Part shown: piece after piece, positions 25,843-35,293 of the stretch
Layout of the letters: each line of letters opens with the position of its first letter
How positions within the stretch are numbered: position 1 is the first letter of the stretch
Assembly (NCBI RefSeq): GCF_009720735.1
Contig: NZ_WNKU01000019.1
Coordinates: 1-64,000 of the forward strand
Origin: Heliobacterium mobile
GTDB taxonomy: Bacteria; Bacillota; Desulfitobacteriia; Heliobacteriales; Heliobacteriaceae
Length of the DNA: 64,000 nt
Direction: 5' to 3'
The notes under the pieces: model-generated
What the model saw: only the letters and a program-made list of their open reading frames with translations
Databases searched by the model: none
What the model was told of the DNA's origin: nothing
Made by a program: the position numbers and the translations under genes

Positions 25843-26649
25843 GTGTTGAACATTGTCCGACCATTCAAACGCGAAAAGGATCGAAACGGCGATGAATCGA
25901 TCCTCGTGGAGGCCCGCCATGTGTCCTTTCGTTACGACCAGCGGGAAACATTAAGTGATATAGAGCTGAAAATCATCCGGGGAGACTTTCTCGGCATTAT
26001 CGGCCCGAACGGGTCGGGAAAATCGACTCTGCTTCGGATGCTCTTAGGGCTGTTGCGGCCGGAAAAAGGGGAAGTCTTTCTCTGGGGCGATCCCGTCGAT
26101 AAGTTTCGCCGTTGGCCCCTCATCGGCTACGTACCTCAAAAAGCCATCGCTTTTAACACCGCTTTTCCTGCTACCGTATGGGAAGTGGTCTATGCAGGCC
26201 GGCTCGGCCGAAAGGGCCTTTTCGGATGGAAGAATCATCATGACAAAGAAATCGTCGACGAGTGCTTGGAAAAGGTCGGTATGACGAAGTATGCGGGCCA
26301 ACTGATCGGCAATCTTTCGGGGGGGCAGCAGCAACGGGTATTTATTGCCCAAGCTTTAGCTGGAGAGCCGGAAATCCTCTTCTTGGATGAACCGACGGTT
26401 GGTGTCGACGCAGAACAGCAAGAACTGTTCTACAGCTTATTAGAGGATCTCAACCATAACATGGGTCTGACTGTAGTCTTAGTCTCCCATGATATTGGTG
26501 TGATTACAGAGCGGGTGAACAAGCTCGTCTGTTTGAACCGCCGGCTGTTCTTTCACGGTGAAGTGGGCGGCTTTAAGGCACGGCAGACAGAGATTTTAGC
26601 CAAGATGTACGGCCATCCTGTGCAGATGGTTCAACACCATCACCACTAG
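25843..26649 (+). CDS. znuC: Zinc/manganese ABC transporter ATP-binding protein
   Basis: 268 residues. Walker A GPNGSGKSTLL, signature LSGGQQQRV, Walker B ILFLDEPTVGVD and switch His in VLVSHDIG are all intact. The sequence ends in a four-histidine tail, in keeping with metal transport. The GTG start follows AGGAGG by seven bases. First gene of an ATPase-permease-Fur-binding protein operon. Zinc is the likeliest substrate because of the Fur-type regulator and the His-rich binding protein; manganese cannot be excluded. Confidence 0.92.
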   Translation: MLNIVRPFKREKDRNGDESILVEARHVSFRYDQRETLSDIELKIIRGDFLGIIGPNGSGKSTLLRMLLGLLRPEKGEVFLWGDPVDKFRRWPLIGYVPQKAIAFNTAFPATVWEVVYAGRLGRKGLFGWKNHHDKEIVDECLEKVGMTKYAGQLIGNLSGGQQQRVFIAQALAGEPEILFLDEPTVGVDAEQQELFYSLLEDLNHNMGLTVVLVSHDIGVITERVNKLVCLNRRLFFHGEVGGFKARQTEILAKMYGHPVQMVQHHHH

Positions 26650-26661
26650 GAGGAAGAGAGC

Positions 26662-27534
26662 ATGTTCGGTTTCACAGAAATGTTTCAACATGATTTTATG
26701 GTCCGGGCCTTTCTGGCTGGATTGATGGTCGCCGTCATATGTCCGTCGATCGGACTTTTTCTCGTTTTGCGCCGCCTATCCCTCATTGGCGATACTATAT
26801 CCCATATATCTCTGGCCGGTGTAGCAGGAGGGATGTTGTGGGGCGTCTATCCGCCTCTGATGGCGCTCACTTTTTCCCTCATCGCTGTCTTAGGCCTGGA
26901 AAAACTTCGCCGGAGCTATCAGAACTATGCTGAAATCTCCACCGCCGTCTTTCTTTCTGGCGGCGTGGCGTTGGCAGTTATCCTGCTCAGCGTGAAAAAA
27001 TCGGCCTCATCAGATATTATCAGTTACCTCTTCGGAAGTATCATCGCCGTTAATCGTCAAGATTTAGTCATCTTATCGGCCGTGTTAGCCATTGTCCTCA
27101 TCGTCATCGGTTCTCTTTATCATCGCTTTTTCTATATCTCTTTCAGCGAAGAAAAAGCGCAGCTCAGCGGCTTGCCGGTCTACGGACTAAACTTAGTGCT
27201 CATGGTCCTGGCGGCTCTCGTCGTCGCATCATCCATGCGCATTGTCGGCATCTTGCTCGTATCGTCGATGCTTGTGTTACCGGTAGCGGCTAGCTTGCAG
27301 ATCGCCCGGAGTTTCCGGGAAGCTTTTTGGTTGGCCCAAGCTTACGCCTTAACATCTGTGACGGCAGGTCTTTTGGCTTCCTATTTTCTCGATCTGGCTC
27401 CTGGAGGATCTATCGTATTGTTAGCGGCGTTCCTGCTCGTATCGACGATCTTGGTAAAAAAAGCTTGGCTCCGTTTGCGCCCGCTACGGGCGAAAGATCG
27501 CCTATCGGCAAAGGAACTGGCGAAAATCCAATAA
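26662..27534 (+). CDS. znuB: Zinc/manganese ABC transporter permease
   Basis: 290 residues with eight or nine membrane segments, an ABC-3 family permease. The conserved GDTISHISLAGVAGG loop near residue 45 is the ATPase-contact and family signature. It begins 12 bases after the ATPase gene with AGGAGGAAGAG before the ATG, so it is co-translated. Confidence 0.92.
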   Translation: MFGFTEMFQHDFMVRAFLAGLMVAVICPSIGLFLVLRRLSLIGDTISHISLAGVAGGMLWGVYPPLMALTFSLIAVLGLEKLRRSYQNYAEISTAVFLSGGVALAVILLSVKKSASSDIISYLFGSIIAVNRQDLVILSAVLAIVLIVIGSLYHRFFYISFSEEKAQLSGLPVYGLNLVLMVLAALVVASSMRIVGILLVSSMLVLPVAASLQIARSFREAFWLAQAYALTSVTAGLLASYFLDLAPGGSIVLLAAFLLVSTILVKKAWLRLRPLRAKDRLSAKELAKIQ

Positions 27535-27579
27535 ACAAGAATAATCCTAAATGGGATTGATATGGTTTACGGAGGGTGC

Positions 27580-28020
27580 ATGGAGACAGAACAGGTACTC
27601 AATTTATTAAAGGCAAAGGGATATAAGTGTACGCCCCAGCGCCGGGCAGTTGTTGAAGCTCTTGTCCGAGCCGAACATCCCTTATCCGTCAAAGACCTCG
27701 TCGATGAATTACGGGAGCTTTTTCCCGATATGAGTGCAGACACGGTCTATCGCAATGTAAAGGTCCTCAGCGATTTAGGGGTGGTCAATCTCATTCATAA
27801 TCAGGGAAAAGAAGGGGCCCGCTTTGAACTCGATGGTCGCCCCCATCACCATCACCTGGTCTGTGTCGCCTGTGGTAAATCGGTATGCCTGCCCTATTGT
27901 CCCATGGAGGAAAAGGCGGAAGCCCTTGCCAAGCAAGAGGATTTTAAAGTGCTTGGTCATACCTTTGAAATCTTCGGCCATTGTCGTGAATGCCAAAATA
28001 ATAAGGAGGGAACATCATGA
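27580..28020 (+). CDS. zur: Fur-family regulator, probably Zur
   Basis: 146 residues. A winged-helix DNA-binding half (CTPQRRAVVEALV, SADTVYRNVKVL) is followed by the metal-binding half with GRPHHHHLVCVACGKSV and the C-terminal HCREC. The two CxxC pairs hold structural zinc. Its position inside a zinc-type ABC operon suggests it represses that operon when zinc is plentiful. ATG at 27580 follows CGGAGGG. Stop and the next start overlap as ATGA. Confidence 0.9.
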   Translation: METEQVLNLLKAKGYKCTPQRRAVVEALVRAEHPLSVKDLVDELRELFPDMSADTVYRNVKVLSDLGVVNLIHNQGKEGARFELDGRPHHHHLVCVACGKSVCLPYCPMEEKAEALAKQEDFKVLGHTFEIFGHCRECQNNKEGTS

Positions 28021-28988
28021 TTCCAAGAGCGTTGCAAGGGCTGCTGATTGGTTTCCTTACAGCGGCGGTTATCTCCGGATGTGCCTCTAAACAAGAGGGC
28101 ATAAAGTCTGTCAGCCAGGAGGGGCAAAAGGTCCAAGTCGTCACCAGCTTTTACCCTATGTACGAATTTACCCGGCAAGTAGGCGGCGATAAGGTCGAAG
28201 TGACCAACCTGGTTCCCCCGGGATCGGAGCCCCATGACTGGGAACCGTCGCCGCAAGATATGGTCAAGGTCGGCAAAGCCCGATTGCTTGTTTATAATGG
28301 GGGCGGTTTTGAAGGGTGGATCGAAAAAGTCAGCCAGGCCGGCAATAACCCTAACTTGCTTCTGGTAGATACGAGCAAGGGCATTGAGATGCTCCCTAGT
28401 GAGATGAGTGAGGATGCCGAGCATGGGCAGGACGAGGAACATAGCCATCAGCACGGAAAATATGATCCCCATTTTTGGCTTGATCCGAACTTGGTCAAAA
28501 TCCAGGTAGAAAACGTCAAAAAGGCGCTTGTCAATGTCGATCCGGATAACAAAGATTATTACGAAGCCAACGCAAAGGCATACCAAGAAAAGCTGGACCA
28601 AATAGACCGGGAGTTTAAAGAGGTCATGAGCAAGACTCAGTCGAAAGAGTTGATCACGACCCACAGCGCTTTTGGTTACCTAGCGCATCGTTATGGCTTA
28701 CATCAAGTTTCCATCATGGGCATTTCACCTGAGGCAGAACCCAAGCCGGCTGAACTCGCTCGCATTGCCGAATACGCACGAAATCATGAGGTGAAATACA
28801 TATTCTTTGAAACCTTAGTAAGTCCGAAAGTCGGGGAAGCACTGGCGAGGGAAGTGAAAGCGGAAACACTGGTGTTAAATCCCATTGAGGGTCTGACGGA
28901 AGATGAGCAAAAACGGGGACTCGATTACGTTGCTGTGATGAAGCAAAACTTGGAGAACTTGAAAAAAGCGTTAGGGTATCAGCCCTAA
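28017..28988 (+). CDS. znuA: Zinc-binding lipoprotein of the ABC transporter
   Basis: 323 residues, cluster 9 solute-binding protein. A lipobox (ISGC) marks membrane anchoring. Metal ligands are in PHDWEPSP, PHFWLDP, TTHSAFGYLAHRYG and the ETLVSPK region. The acidic, His-rich loop EDAEHGQDEEHSHQHGKY before PHFWLDP is the hallmark of zinc-specific members. It overlaps the regulator gene by four bases. A strong terminator follows. Confidence 0.93.
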   Translation: MIPRALQGLLIGFLTAAVISGCASKQEGIKSVSQEGQKVQVVTSFYPMYEFTRQVGGDKVEVTNLVPPGSEPHDWEPSPQDMVKVGKARLLVYNGGGFEGWIEKVSQAGNNPNLLLVDTSKGIEMLPSEMSEDAEHGQDEEHSHQHGKYDPHFWLDPNLVKIQVENVKKALVNVDPDNKDYYEANAKAYQEKLDQIDREFKEVMSKTQSKELITTHSAFGYLAHRYGLHQVSIMGISPEAEPKPAELARIAEYARNHEVKYIFFETLVSPKVGEALAREVKAETLVLNPIEGLTEDEQKRGLDYVAVMKQNLENLKKALGYQP

Positions 28989-29002
28989 GAGAAAAAACCC
29001 TT

Positions 29003-29030
29003 TAGCCTCCTTTGCGAAGGAGGCTTTTTT
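29003..29030 (+). terminator. Terminator of the zinc-uptake operon
   Basis: GCCTCCTT and AAGGAGGC around a four-base loop, followed by six T residues. Confidence 0.95.
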
Positions 29031-29189
29031 GATCCCTTGGCAACACTGGCAATTCAACTGTCAATATTTATTCCTTTACCAGTAAGCTCTTTTGACGGTA
29101 CTATATTTAAGAATCAATGGGTCTATTGTTAAAATGTCAAAACAAAGGGATGAGAATGACAAAGAATAAGAGTAAAGGGGGATGATTTA

Positions 29190-30209
29190 TTGCACCGGTA
29201 CACATTAGCCGTTGGAAAATTTAGGTTTTTTGTTCTCGCCGTGGTGACTTGGCTCTTTTTCTGTAGCACCTCGGCAGCTCTAGCGGCGGAAGAGTCGCCA
29301 GATCTGAGAATAGTTAAGTTTTGGGTCGGTAAAAATGTCTATGAAGTCAACGGCAAAGAATACTCGATGGATTCAGCGCCAGTCGTTGACATCCAAGCGG
29401 GACGATTGCTCATGCCGTTACGCTATTTGGCCTACAGTCTAGGTATCACTGATAGCGACATCGAGTTCAAGAAAAATACAGCCGGTTCGATAGACGAAAT
29501 CATTGTGCGCCGCCCCTCTGAGGGTGGTTTTAGGGATACCTTGCAGATGTTCATCGGACAGCCGGACTTTATCGTCAATGGGGGAGAAGCAGGTACGCTG
29601 GATGCCCTTCCCCGTATCGACAATGGTCGTACATTGGTGCCTTATCGTTCCGCTGCCCAGGCTTTAGGGGCACTCGTTTTTTGGGATGCTGCGGAGCGAG
29701 CTGTGGTCGTAAAAACCTGGAATCGGGTGCCGTCTCCAGCAAACCCATCATGGTCGAAAGTGATCCTCTATCCTGGACTACAGAAAATCGATCGCATTGG
29801 AGTGGGAGGTACCGCAGATTCGCTGAAGACCAAGGTCCCCGTCGCTATAAACGGGAGTGATGGTATCACCCAGTTCAATGTCATCGACTATTTGCATGCC
29901 TGGGGAGTGCCGGCACAAAACATCCTTTACGACCAACGGGGCGGTTTGATGGTTCGTGGAGCAGCTGGAGCAAACATACCTGGACAACCTTATCGTGCCG
30001 GTTTTATCTATTTCTATGCGGGAGAAGGTTGCGGCTGGATCAGCAACAATCACAAGACAAATCCAGACGAAGGGGTTCTAGCCAACGAGATCAAAAACGG
30101 ACAATTGTACAGCGCCATGCCGCTCTTTTATGCCATCGGCCCTTTATTCGGCAAACAGGTCGAAGGCAATGTCAGTGCTGATTCCCTGTGGCTGCGCCTG
30201 ATTTCATAG
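29190..30209 (+). CDS. Secreted protein with two copper amine oxidase-type stalk repeats
   Basis: 339 residues. A signal peptide ends near ALAA at residue 33. Two stalk repeats follow: EVNGKEYSMDSAPVVDIQAG with LLMPLRYLAYSLG, then IVNGGEAGTLDALPRID with TLVPYRSAAQALG and VFWD. The C-terminal 130 residues have no recognised domain and contain the Gly-rich FYAGEGCGWISNNH. No copper-oxidase catalytic domain is present. It is probably a wall-associated protein of unknown role. TTG start with AAGGGGG upstream. Confidence 0.75.
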   Translation: MHRYTLAVGKFRFFVLAVVTWLFFCSTSAALAAEESPDLRIVKFWVGKNVYEVNGKEYSMDSAPVVDIQAGRLLMPLRYLAYSLGITDSDIEFKKNTAGSIDEIIVRRPSEGGFRDTLQMFIGQPDFIVNGGEAGTLDALPRIDNGRTLVPYRSAAQALGALVFWDAAERAVVVKTWNRVPSPANPSWSKVILYPGLQKIDRIGVGGTADSLKTKVPVAINGSDGITQFNVIDYLHAWGVPAQNILYDQRGGLMVRGAAGANIPGQPYRAGFIYFYAGEGCGWISNNHKTNPDEGVLANEIKNGQLYSAMPLFYAIGPLFGKQVEGNVSADSLWLRLIS

Positions 30210-30217
30210 CCGAAGCG

Positions 30218-30253
30218 AAAAGAGAGTTCCTCCCTTTGGGGAGCTCTCTTTTT
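30218..30253. terminator. Bidirectional terminator between convergent genes
   Basis: AAAAGAGAG and CTCCC pair with GGGGAG and CTCTCTTTTT. It overlaps the stop codon of the minus-strand comEC gene. Confidence 0.9.
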
Positions 30254-32783
30254 AAGTGCCTGAATAGTCCGGTTCATAATGGGTCCTATGGACTTGCCAA
30301 TGTTGCCCGTCGCTTTCGGCAGTGATCGCGCCGCAGCGATCGGTTCGTAAGACCTCTGCGCCTGCATCGTGCCAAGCTTGCTGAACCTCTGGACTCGGAT
30401 GCCCATAACGGTTTTTTCCTACGGAAATGACTGCTAGGGCTGGTTGACCTGTAGATTGCAAAAAATCTGGCTTTAAATTGTGTCGACTGCCGTGGTGCGG
30501 GACTTTTACAATGTCGGCTTTTAGGCTTTGGGAAGATGTCTCTGCAGCGGCCACCATGGCTTGTTGTCCTTCGTTCTCTATATCACCGGTAAGCAAAACC
30601 CGGCATTGACCGTGCTGCAGAAGCAGAACTAGTGATGAATCATTCGTATTTTGAGGCTTACGTTCCAAGCCAGGGTGTAAAACATCTAGCTGCACCGACG
30701 GATCGGGGCTAATGTCACTGTCTAACGGTGGTGTTTCGAGGACAGGGATATTTTTTACTGAAGCGAGTTGAAGAAGCGCGTCGTATTTTTCGGATGGTTC
30801 TGGCGGGGTAGATAGGACAAGTTGCTTGACAGGATAGTTTTGCAGAATATAAAAGACCCCGCCTATGTGATCTTGATCAGCATGGGTGACGACAAATGTA
30901 TCGATATTGGTGATTCCTTTTCGATTAAGCAGTGGCGCCAGCATCTTCTCCCCTGGATCGTAAGGTTTGCTTTGCTGGGCATGTTCTGAAGAAGGGTGAA
31001 ATTCTGGCGGCCCTGGCACATCGATGATCACCCTTTTGCCTCCCGGCGTCTGAATCAAGATGCAGTCTCCCTGACCCACGTCGAGAAAGGTCACTTGCAG
31101 TGCTGGAGGGAAGAGAAGTCGATAGAGGAAAAAGAGAGTCGCAAGGAATGTCGTGACGGGGAGCGTCAAAGTTTGAATTCGGACAGACACCTTGGGGCTC
31201 AAGTGGCCGAGGGCAAATTCCCGTACCAGGATAAGCAGGAGGTAGAATGCGAGGAGAAGTAAGGGAGGCGGGGTGGCGATCGTCAAGGCTGCACCGGGCA
31301 GCGTAGATAAATGATGTAGCACTGTAGTCAGCAGTTCCACTGAGAGGCCGGAAAAGACGACGAGCGCCTTGGCACCGCCGATCCAGACCGGTAGAAAGAA
31401 GAAGGCGGCAAAACCTAAAATAGTGACCAAGGCGATGATCATCCCTGCGAATAAGTTGGCTAAGAGGCCCGATAGAGAGAGTATATTGAAGTAATAGACG
31501 GTGAGTGGACCTACAGCCAGTAGAGCTGCAAGCGAGAGGAACAAGGCCTCGACAGAAAGTTTTTTCAGTGCACTCCAGAACCGTGCCCCGGAACGATTGC
31601 CCGGATCGGAATTGGGGATGAACCCTTGAAAGATCGGCAAGAGGTAGAGGATACCCCATGTTGCGCCAAAGGACAGTTGAAATCCGGGATCGGCCAGCAT
31701 GAGAGGATTGACGATGAGGATGGGCAGAGCTGCAGCGGCCATGAGGGTGAATGGTTCCACCCGTCGCTGAACGCCGTAGGCTAGCAAGCTGCCGCAAGCC
31801 ATGAGAATGGCTCGCTGCACCGAAGGGGGAAAGCCGGTCATCATTCCGTAAAAGACGATTACCAGCATGGTAACAGCGATGCTCGGCCAGAGGGGGAATT
31901 TCCAGCGCTTGCCGCCGCGCAGGAGGAGCAAGAGGGTGCTTGTGATGACCGCCACGTTTGAACCGGAGACAGCAAAGGCGTGAGCCACGCCGGTAATTCG
32001 AAAAGCTTCCTGGTCTTCCTCAGAAAGTCCCCCTTGTCCGCCAAATATGATCCCGGCGATGATTCCGGCTGTGTCCGATGGCAAGGTGGAAGCTAAGATT
32101 CTCTCCATCGTTTGCCGCCAGTCGTAAGCTAACCTGTGCATTGTATCGATGAGACCGTGATGAATCCCTTCGGGAGATGGAGCGAAACGAATCTGATTCG
32201 GTTGTGTGGTAAAAATCTCAACGGCGATGCCTTGCCTCCATAGATAAGCTTGATAGTCGAAGTCACCAGGATTGCGACGAGGAGAAGGAGCTTGTACCTG
32301 TCCAGTAACTTGGAGATCGTCCGCTGGTTTCACTTCAAAAGGTAAGGCCTTTCCTCGGTGCTTTACCCTCACGGTTTCTTTGTCGTCCAGCAGGAGGTCG
32401 AAGACGAAGGAATCTTCTCCGTTGGTCACGATGCTTTCAACTTTGCCTGTTAAGGTAACCGTACCGCCGTTGTGCTTATATAAACTGGATACAGGTTGAG
32501 AAGCCATGTACGCGTAGAGCCAGCCGAGGGCGGTGACCATCAAGAACAGCGATAGTGTTAACATATTGTGCCAGTAGGTGTTGCGATGCTGAGAATAGGA
32601 GAAAGGGTCGCCGAAGAGATGCCTATCGGAAAATCGAAACACCAAAAGACCGGCGATGATCAAGCAGAGACCTAACTGAACCGTATCACCTTGCAAGGGA
32701 TATCGGACGAGTTCCCGGTGATAGAGCCCAATCGCGATACCGAGCATGAACAAACATATAAAGACCACCAAGGGGCGCTTCAT
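30252..32783 (-). CDS. comEC: ComEC/Rec2, DNA uptake channel
   Basis: 843 residues. Membrane segments at the N terminus, an OB-like domain (VTLTGKVESIVTNGEDSFVF), the Competence domain with many helices (VAHAFAVSGSNVAVITSTLL), and a C-terminal metallo-beta-lactamase domain with VTHADQDHIGG and VPHHGSRHN. ComEC carries single-stranded DNA across the membrane; the C-terminal domain is thought to degrade the other strand. It lies about 11 kb from comEA and on the other strand, unlike the usual comEA-comEC operon. Confidence 0.95.
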   Translation of the reverse strand: MKRPLVVFICLFMLGIAIGLYHRELVRYPLQGDTVQLGLCLIIAGLLVFRFSDRHLFGDPFSYSQHRNTYWHNMLTLSLFLMVTALGWLYAYMASQPVSSLYKHNGGTVTLTGKVESIVTNGEDSFVFDLLLDDKETVRVKHRGKALPFEVKPADDLQVTGQVQAPSPRRNPGDFDYQAYLWRQGIAVEIFTTQPNQIRFAPSPEGIHHGLIDTMHRLAYDWRQTMERILASTLPSDTAGIIAGIIFGGQGGLSEEDQEAFRITGVAHAFAVSGSNVAVITSTLLLLLRGGKRWKFPLWPSIAVTMLVIVFYGMMTGFPPSVQRAILMACGSLLAYGVQRRVEPFTLMAAAALPILIVNPLMLADPGFQLSFGATWGILYLLPIFQGFIPNSDPGNRSGARFWSALKKLSVEALFLSLAALLAVGPLTVYYFNILSLSGLLANLFAGMIIALVTILGFAAFFFLPVWIGGAKALVVFSGLSVELLTTVLHHLSTLPGAALTIATPPPLLLLAFYLLLILVREFALGHLSPKVSVRIQTLTLPVTTFLATLFFLYRLLFPPALQVTFLDVGQGDCILIQTPGGKRVIIDVPGPPEFHPSSEHAQQSKPYDPGEKMLAPLLNRKGITNIDTFVVTHADQDHIGGVFYILQNYPVKQLVLSTPPEPSEKYDALLQLASVKNIPVLETPPLDSDISPDPSVQLDVLHPGLERKPQNTNDSSLVLLLQHGQCRVLLTGDIENEGQQAMVAAAETSSQSLKADIVKVPHHGSRHNLKPDFLQSTGQPALAVISVGKNRYGHPSPEVQQAWHDAGAEVLRTDRCGAITAESDGQHWQVHRTHYEPDYSGT

Positions 32784-32894
32784 TACGACACCTCCAGTGG
32801 TCCATTTCTACAAATATCCATAAAAACCTTTATATTACGGACGTTGTTTGAGAATTTTTACCCATTTCAGAACTTAGGACTATTGAGAAATCAG

Positions 32895-32942
32895 TTGCAT
32901 GACTCATATCAAAGTGATATCATTCAGGTATCAAGATGATAT
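32895..32942 (+). promoter_or_regulatory. Promoter with tandem TATCA-N3-TGATA operators
   Basis: TTGCAT (32895) and TATCAT (32918) are 17 bases apart. TATCA-AAG-TGATA starts at 32907, covering the spacer and -10. TATCA-AGA-TGATA starts at 32929, over the transcription start. The two copies are 22 bases apart. Confidence 0.7.
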
Positions 32943-32954
32943 GGAGGGAATGGG

Positions 32955-33800
32955 ATGACTGAGCGAAAAGCTTGGAAAGTTAATGGTTTTTTGGCTTTGC
33001 TGTTTTTTGTGTTGTTGTTTATTTCTTCAGGGTTACTCATCATTGCAGGGACAACTATCCTTGGGGTTTTCATTTTTGGGATATCTTTAATTCTCATCAC
33101 GGGGATCAAAATTGTTCAACCCAATGAAGCGAAAGCGTTAACTTTTTTCGGGCAATACCTGGGAAGTGTCGGAGATAGCGGCATTTGGCTCACCATTCCT
33201 TTTACAGCCTGGAAGAAGGTATCTCTCAAGGTTCGTAATTTTAATAGCGCCAAGTTAAAGGTGAACGACGTCGAAGGGAACCCGATCGAAATCGCCGCTG
33301 TCGTTGTCTTTCGAGTAGTTGATACGGCAAAGGCTTTATTTGATGTAGATAATTACGAAAAATTTGTAGAGATTCAGGCAGAGACAGCGCTCCGTCACGT
33401 CGCCACCAAATACCCCTACGACAGTTTTGAAGGGAATGGCTCTTCTTTGCGAGGAAATACGGAAGAGATTGCCACTGAGATTGCCCGTGAGCTACAAGCG
33501 CGCCTTACCGTAGCGGGGGTAGAAGTGTTGGAAGCAAGGTTGACCCATCTTGCCTACGCAACAGAAATAGCCAGCGCAATGCTTCAACGCCAACAAGCAT
33601 CGGCGATACTAGCTGCCCGGCAGAAGATTGTAGAAGGGGCAGTAGGTATGGCCCAAATGGCCATTGAGAAGCTGCAAGTTGAGGGGATTGTCGCACTTGA
33701 TGAAGAACGAAAAGTAGCCATGATTAACAACTTGCTCGTCACCATTGTTTCTGACAGGTCGTCCCAACCTGTAATTAACACTGGCAGCCTCTATCAATAG
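32955..33800 (+). CDS. SPFH/Band 7 membrane protein
   Basis: 281 residues. Two closely spaced hydrophobic segments (12-33 and 35-50) anchor the protein. The SPFH domain follows: VQPNEAKALTFFGQYLG, GIWLTIPF, IEIAAVVVFRVVD, and a helical C terminus (GVEVLEARLTHLAYATEIA). Members form large rings in membrane microdomains. ATG at 32955 has ATGGAGGG upstream. The next gene begins directly after the stop codon, so the two form an operon. Confidence 0.9.
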   Translation: MTERKAWKVNGFLALLFFVLLFISSGLLIIAGTTILGVFIFGISLILITGIKIVQPNEAKALTFFGQYLGSVGDSGIWLTIPFTAWKKVSLKVRNFNSAKLKVNDVEGNPIEIAAVVVFRVVDTAKALFDVDNYEKFVEIQAETALRHVATKYPYDSFEGNGSSLRGNTEEIATEIARELQARLTVAGVEVLEARLTHLAYATEIASAMLQRQQASAILAARQKIVEGAVGMAQMAIEKLQVEGIVALDEERKVAMINNLLVTIVSDRSSQPVINTGSLYQ

Positions 33801-34001
33801 GTGATGCAGGTGCCGCCCAAAAAAAGTTTTCCCCTCAGAATAGATCCGAACCTTTATCAGGCATTGGAAAAGTGGGCTGGAGATGAAATGAGAAGTGTAA
33901 ATGCTCATATTGAATTTCTCTTGCGAGAGGCTGTGATAAAGGTGGGACGATTACCTAAAACAGATAAAAAGCATCTCACTGAGCAGAACTTATCTGACTA
34001 G
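33801..34001 (+). CDS. Arc-like ribbon-helix-helix DNA-binding protein
   Basis: 66 residues. The core [17 protein letters not shown] with [15 protein letters not shown] is a ribbon-helix-helix domain of the Arc/HicB-antitoxin kind. Such proteins bind DNA as dimers on pairs of short palindromes. The gene follows the SPFH gene with no gap (GTG at 33801; ATG at 33804 also possible). The tandem palindromes upstream of the operon are suitable targets, so autoregulation is a reasonable inference. Confidence 0.8.
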   Translation: MMQVPPKKSFPLRIDPNLYQALEKWAGDEMRSVNAHIEFLLREAVIKVGRLPKTDKKHLTEQNLSD

Positions 34002-34021
34002 ATTAAAATGCTTATGTTTAC

Positions 34022-34062
34022 ACGTAAAAAACGCGCAATGTAGGGTTGCGCGTTTTTTACGT
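34022..34062. terminator. Terminator with a perfect 17-bp stem
   Basis: ACGTAAAAAACGCGCAA and its exact complement surround seven bases. T runs occur on both strands, so it serves both the SPFH operon and possibly the converging CotS-type gene. Confidence 0.95.
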
Positions 34063-34116
34063 CGTCTGCAGGGTCTTTCTAAGGTGCAGATGATGTCCTT
34101 GTTTAAGCGAACTCGG

Positions 34117-35226
34117 TCATGTATACAGTCTTTGATACAAATCTAGCCAGTGATATCCCTCGGAATCTACGTTACAATCCCCGTTTAATCGAATTCCGTT
34201 GCGACACAAGAACCCCAAACAGTACTCCTCGGCGAGGATTCGCAAAAAGCGCATTCTTGTCGTCTTTTCCGATTGCAGTGCCCGGAGGTTAGACAGAAAA
34301 TGAACACATTCTAACGTTCCACTCTCATAATAGCGGTGGCAAAGGCGCCAAAAACGCTGGGGGAAATATAACAAACCGAGCAAGACCGGGTACTCTTCCG
34401 GGAAGATCGGCGTGATCTCGTCGTAAGTTTCCAGGATAGCCCGGGCAAAGCCGAACCTCCAGCGGTGGCTTCGCAGCGTTCGGTCTAAAAGTCGGGCCAG
34501 GTCAACGAGGCGTATATCCCAACGGCAGTAATCGAAATCGATGATCTTAGCCTGTCCTTTGTAATCGAGTACAAAATTTCGCGCGGCCACATCCCGGTGG
34601 ATGAAGGTACCCAACTTTTTCGCTCTCCGAGCGATAGCGCGGTATTGGGAATTTTCCAGGATGTTTAAAGCTGTTTCGGCCTGCAGGATCTGCTCATTCA
34701 AGAGAGGCAAAAGAGGAGACTTTTCCAGTTTTACTCGATACCGTCGTAAATCCTCTGTTCGACGAGAAAGGGTCCGGATCCACCGCTCCCAGTGAGGGCG
34801 ACGATAGAGGTCAGGCGGTGTTTCCAGCCCCCGGCTGTACTGATGAAACTCGGCCAAAGTTGCCGTTGCTGCAAAGATATGCTCTCTTTCCCCGAAATCG
34901 CAAGGGATGTCGGCTACCCAATCGGTAAGAAAGTAGCGGTGGCCTCGGTAAAAGGCATAGTAGCTACCTTGCAACGTGGGCAGGAGTACCGGCGACTTGT
35001 TGAAGCCTTGCTGATTTAAGTGGGCCATGGCTAGGCAGATATACTGAAGTTTATCTTCTTCATAACATACTTTTTTTAAGCAAAGTGGCCCGAGATCGGT
35101 CTCCAATCGCCAGACCGGCGACAGACGCTGCGCTGAACGCAGGCGGTACCCGTATGTATGACGTAAAAAATCGGCCAGCTCCTCCAGGGTCAATTCTGTC
35201 ATCAAGATTTTCCACCGCTCTTGCAT
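34117..35226 (-). CDS. CotS-family spore coat protein (kinase fold)
   Basis: 369 residues with an aminoglycoside-phosphotransferase-like fold. The catalytic loop FIHRDVAARNFVLDY and metal-binding IDFDYCRWD are intact, so activity is possible. CotS and relatives (YutH, CotI) belong to spore coats of Bacillus and occur in clostridia. The gene is divergent from holA with about 67 bases between starts. The first ATG follows AGAAGGAA; a second ATG eight codons in is possible. Confidence 0.8.
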   Translation of the reverse strand: MQERWKILMTELTLEELADFLRHTYGYRLRSAQRLSPVWRLETDLGPLCLKKVCYEEDKLQYICLAMAHLNQQGFNKSPVLLPTLQGSYYAFYRGHRYFLTDWVADIPCDFGEREHIFAATATLAEFHQYSRGLETPPDLYRRPHWERWIRTLSRRTEDLRRYRVKLEKSPLLPLLNEQILQAETALNILENSQYRAIARRAKKLGTFIHRDVAARNFVLDYKGQAKIIDFDYCRWDIRLVDLARLLDRTLRSHRWRFGFARAILETYDEITPIFPEEYPVLLGLLYFPQRFWRLCHRYYESGTLECVHFLSNLRALQSEKTTRMRFLRILAEEYCLGFLCRNGIRLNGDCNVDSEGYHWLDLYQRLYT

Positions 35227-35293
35227 TCGATGGTATTCCTTCTACAATATATGTTAAAGCGTGTCTGTGGGTTTGATGAAATGGAGGGTACCG

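Noticed and set aside
29190-30209. Copper amine oxidase enzyme
   Set aside because: Only the N-terminal stalk repeats are present; the catalytic domain is missing.
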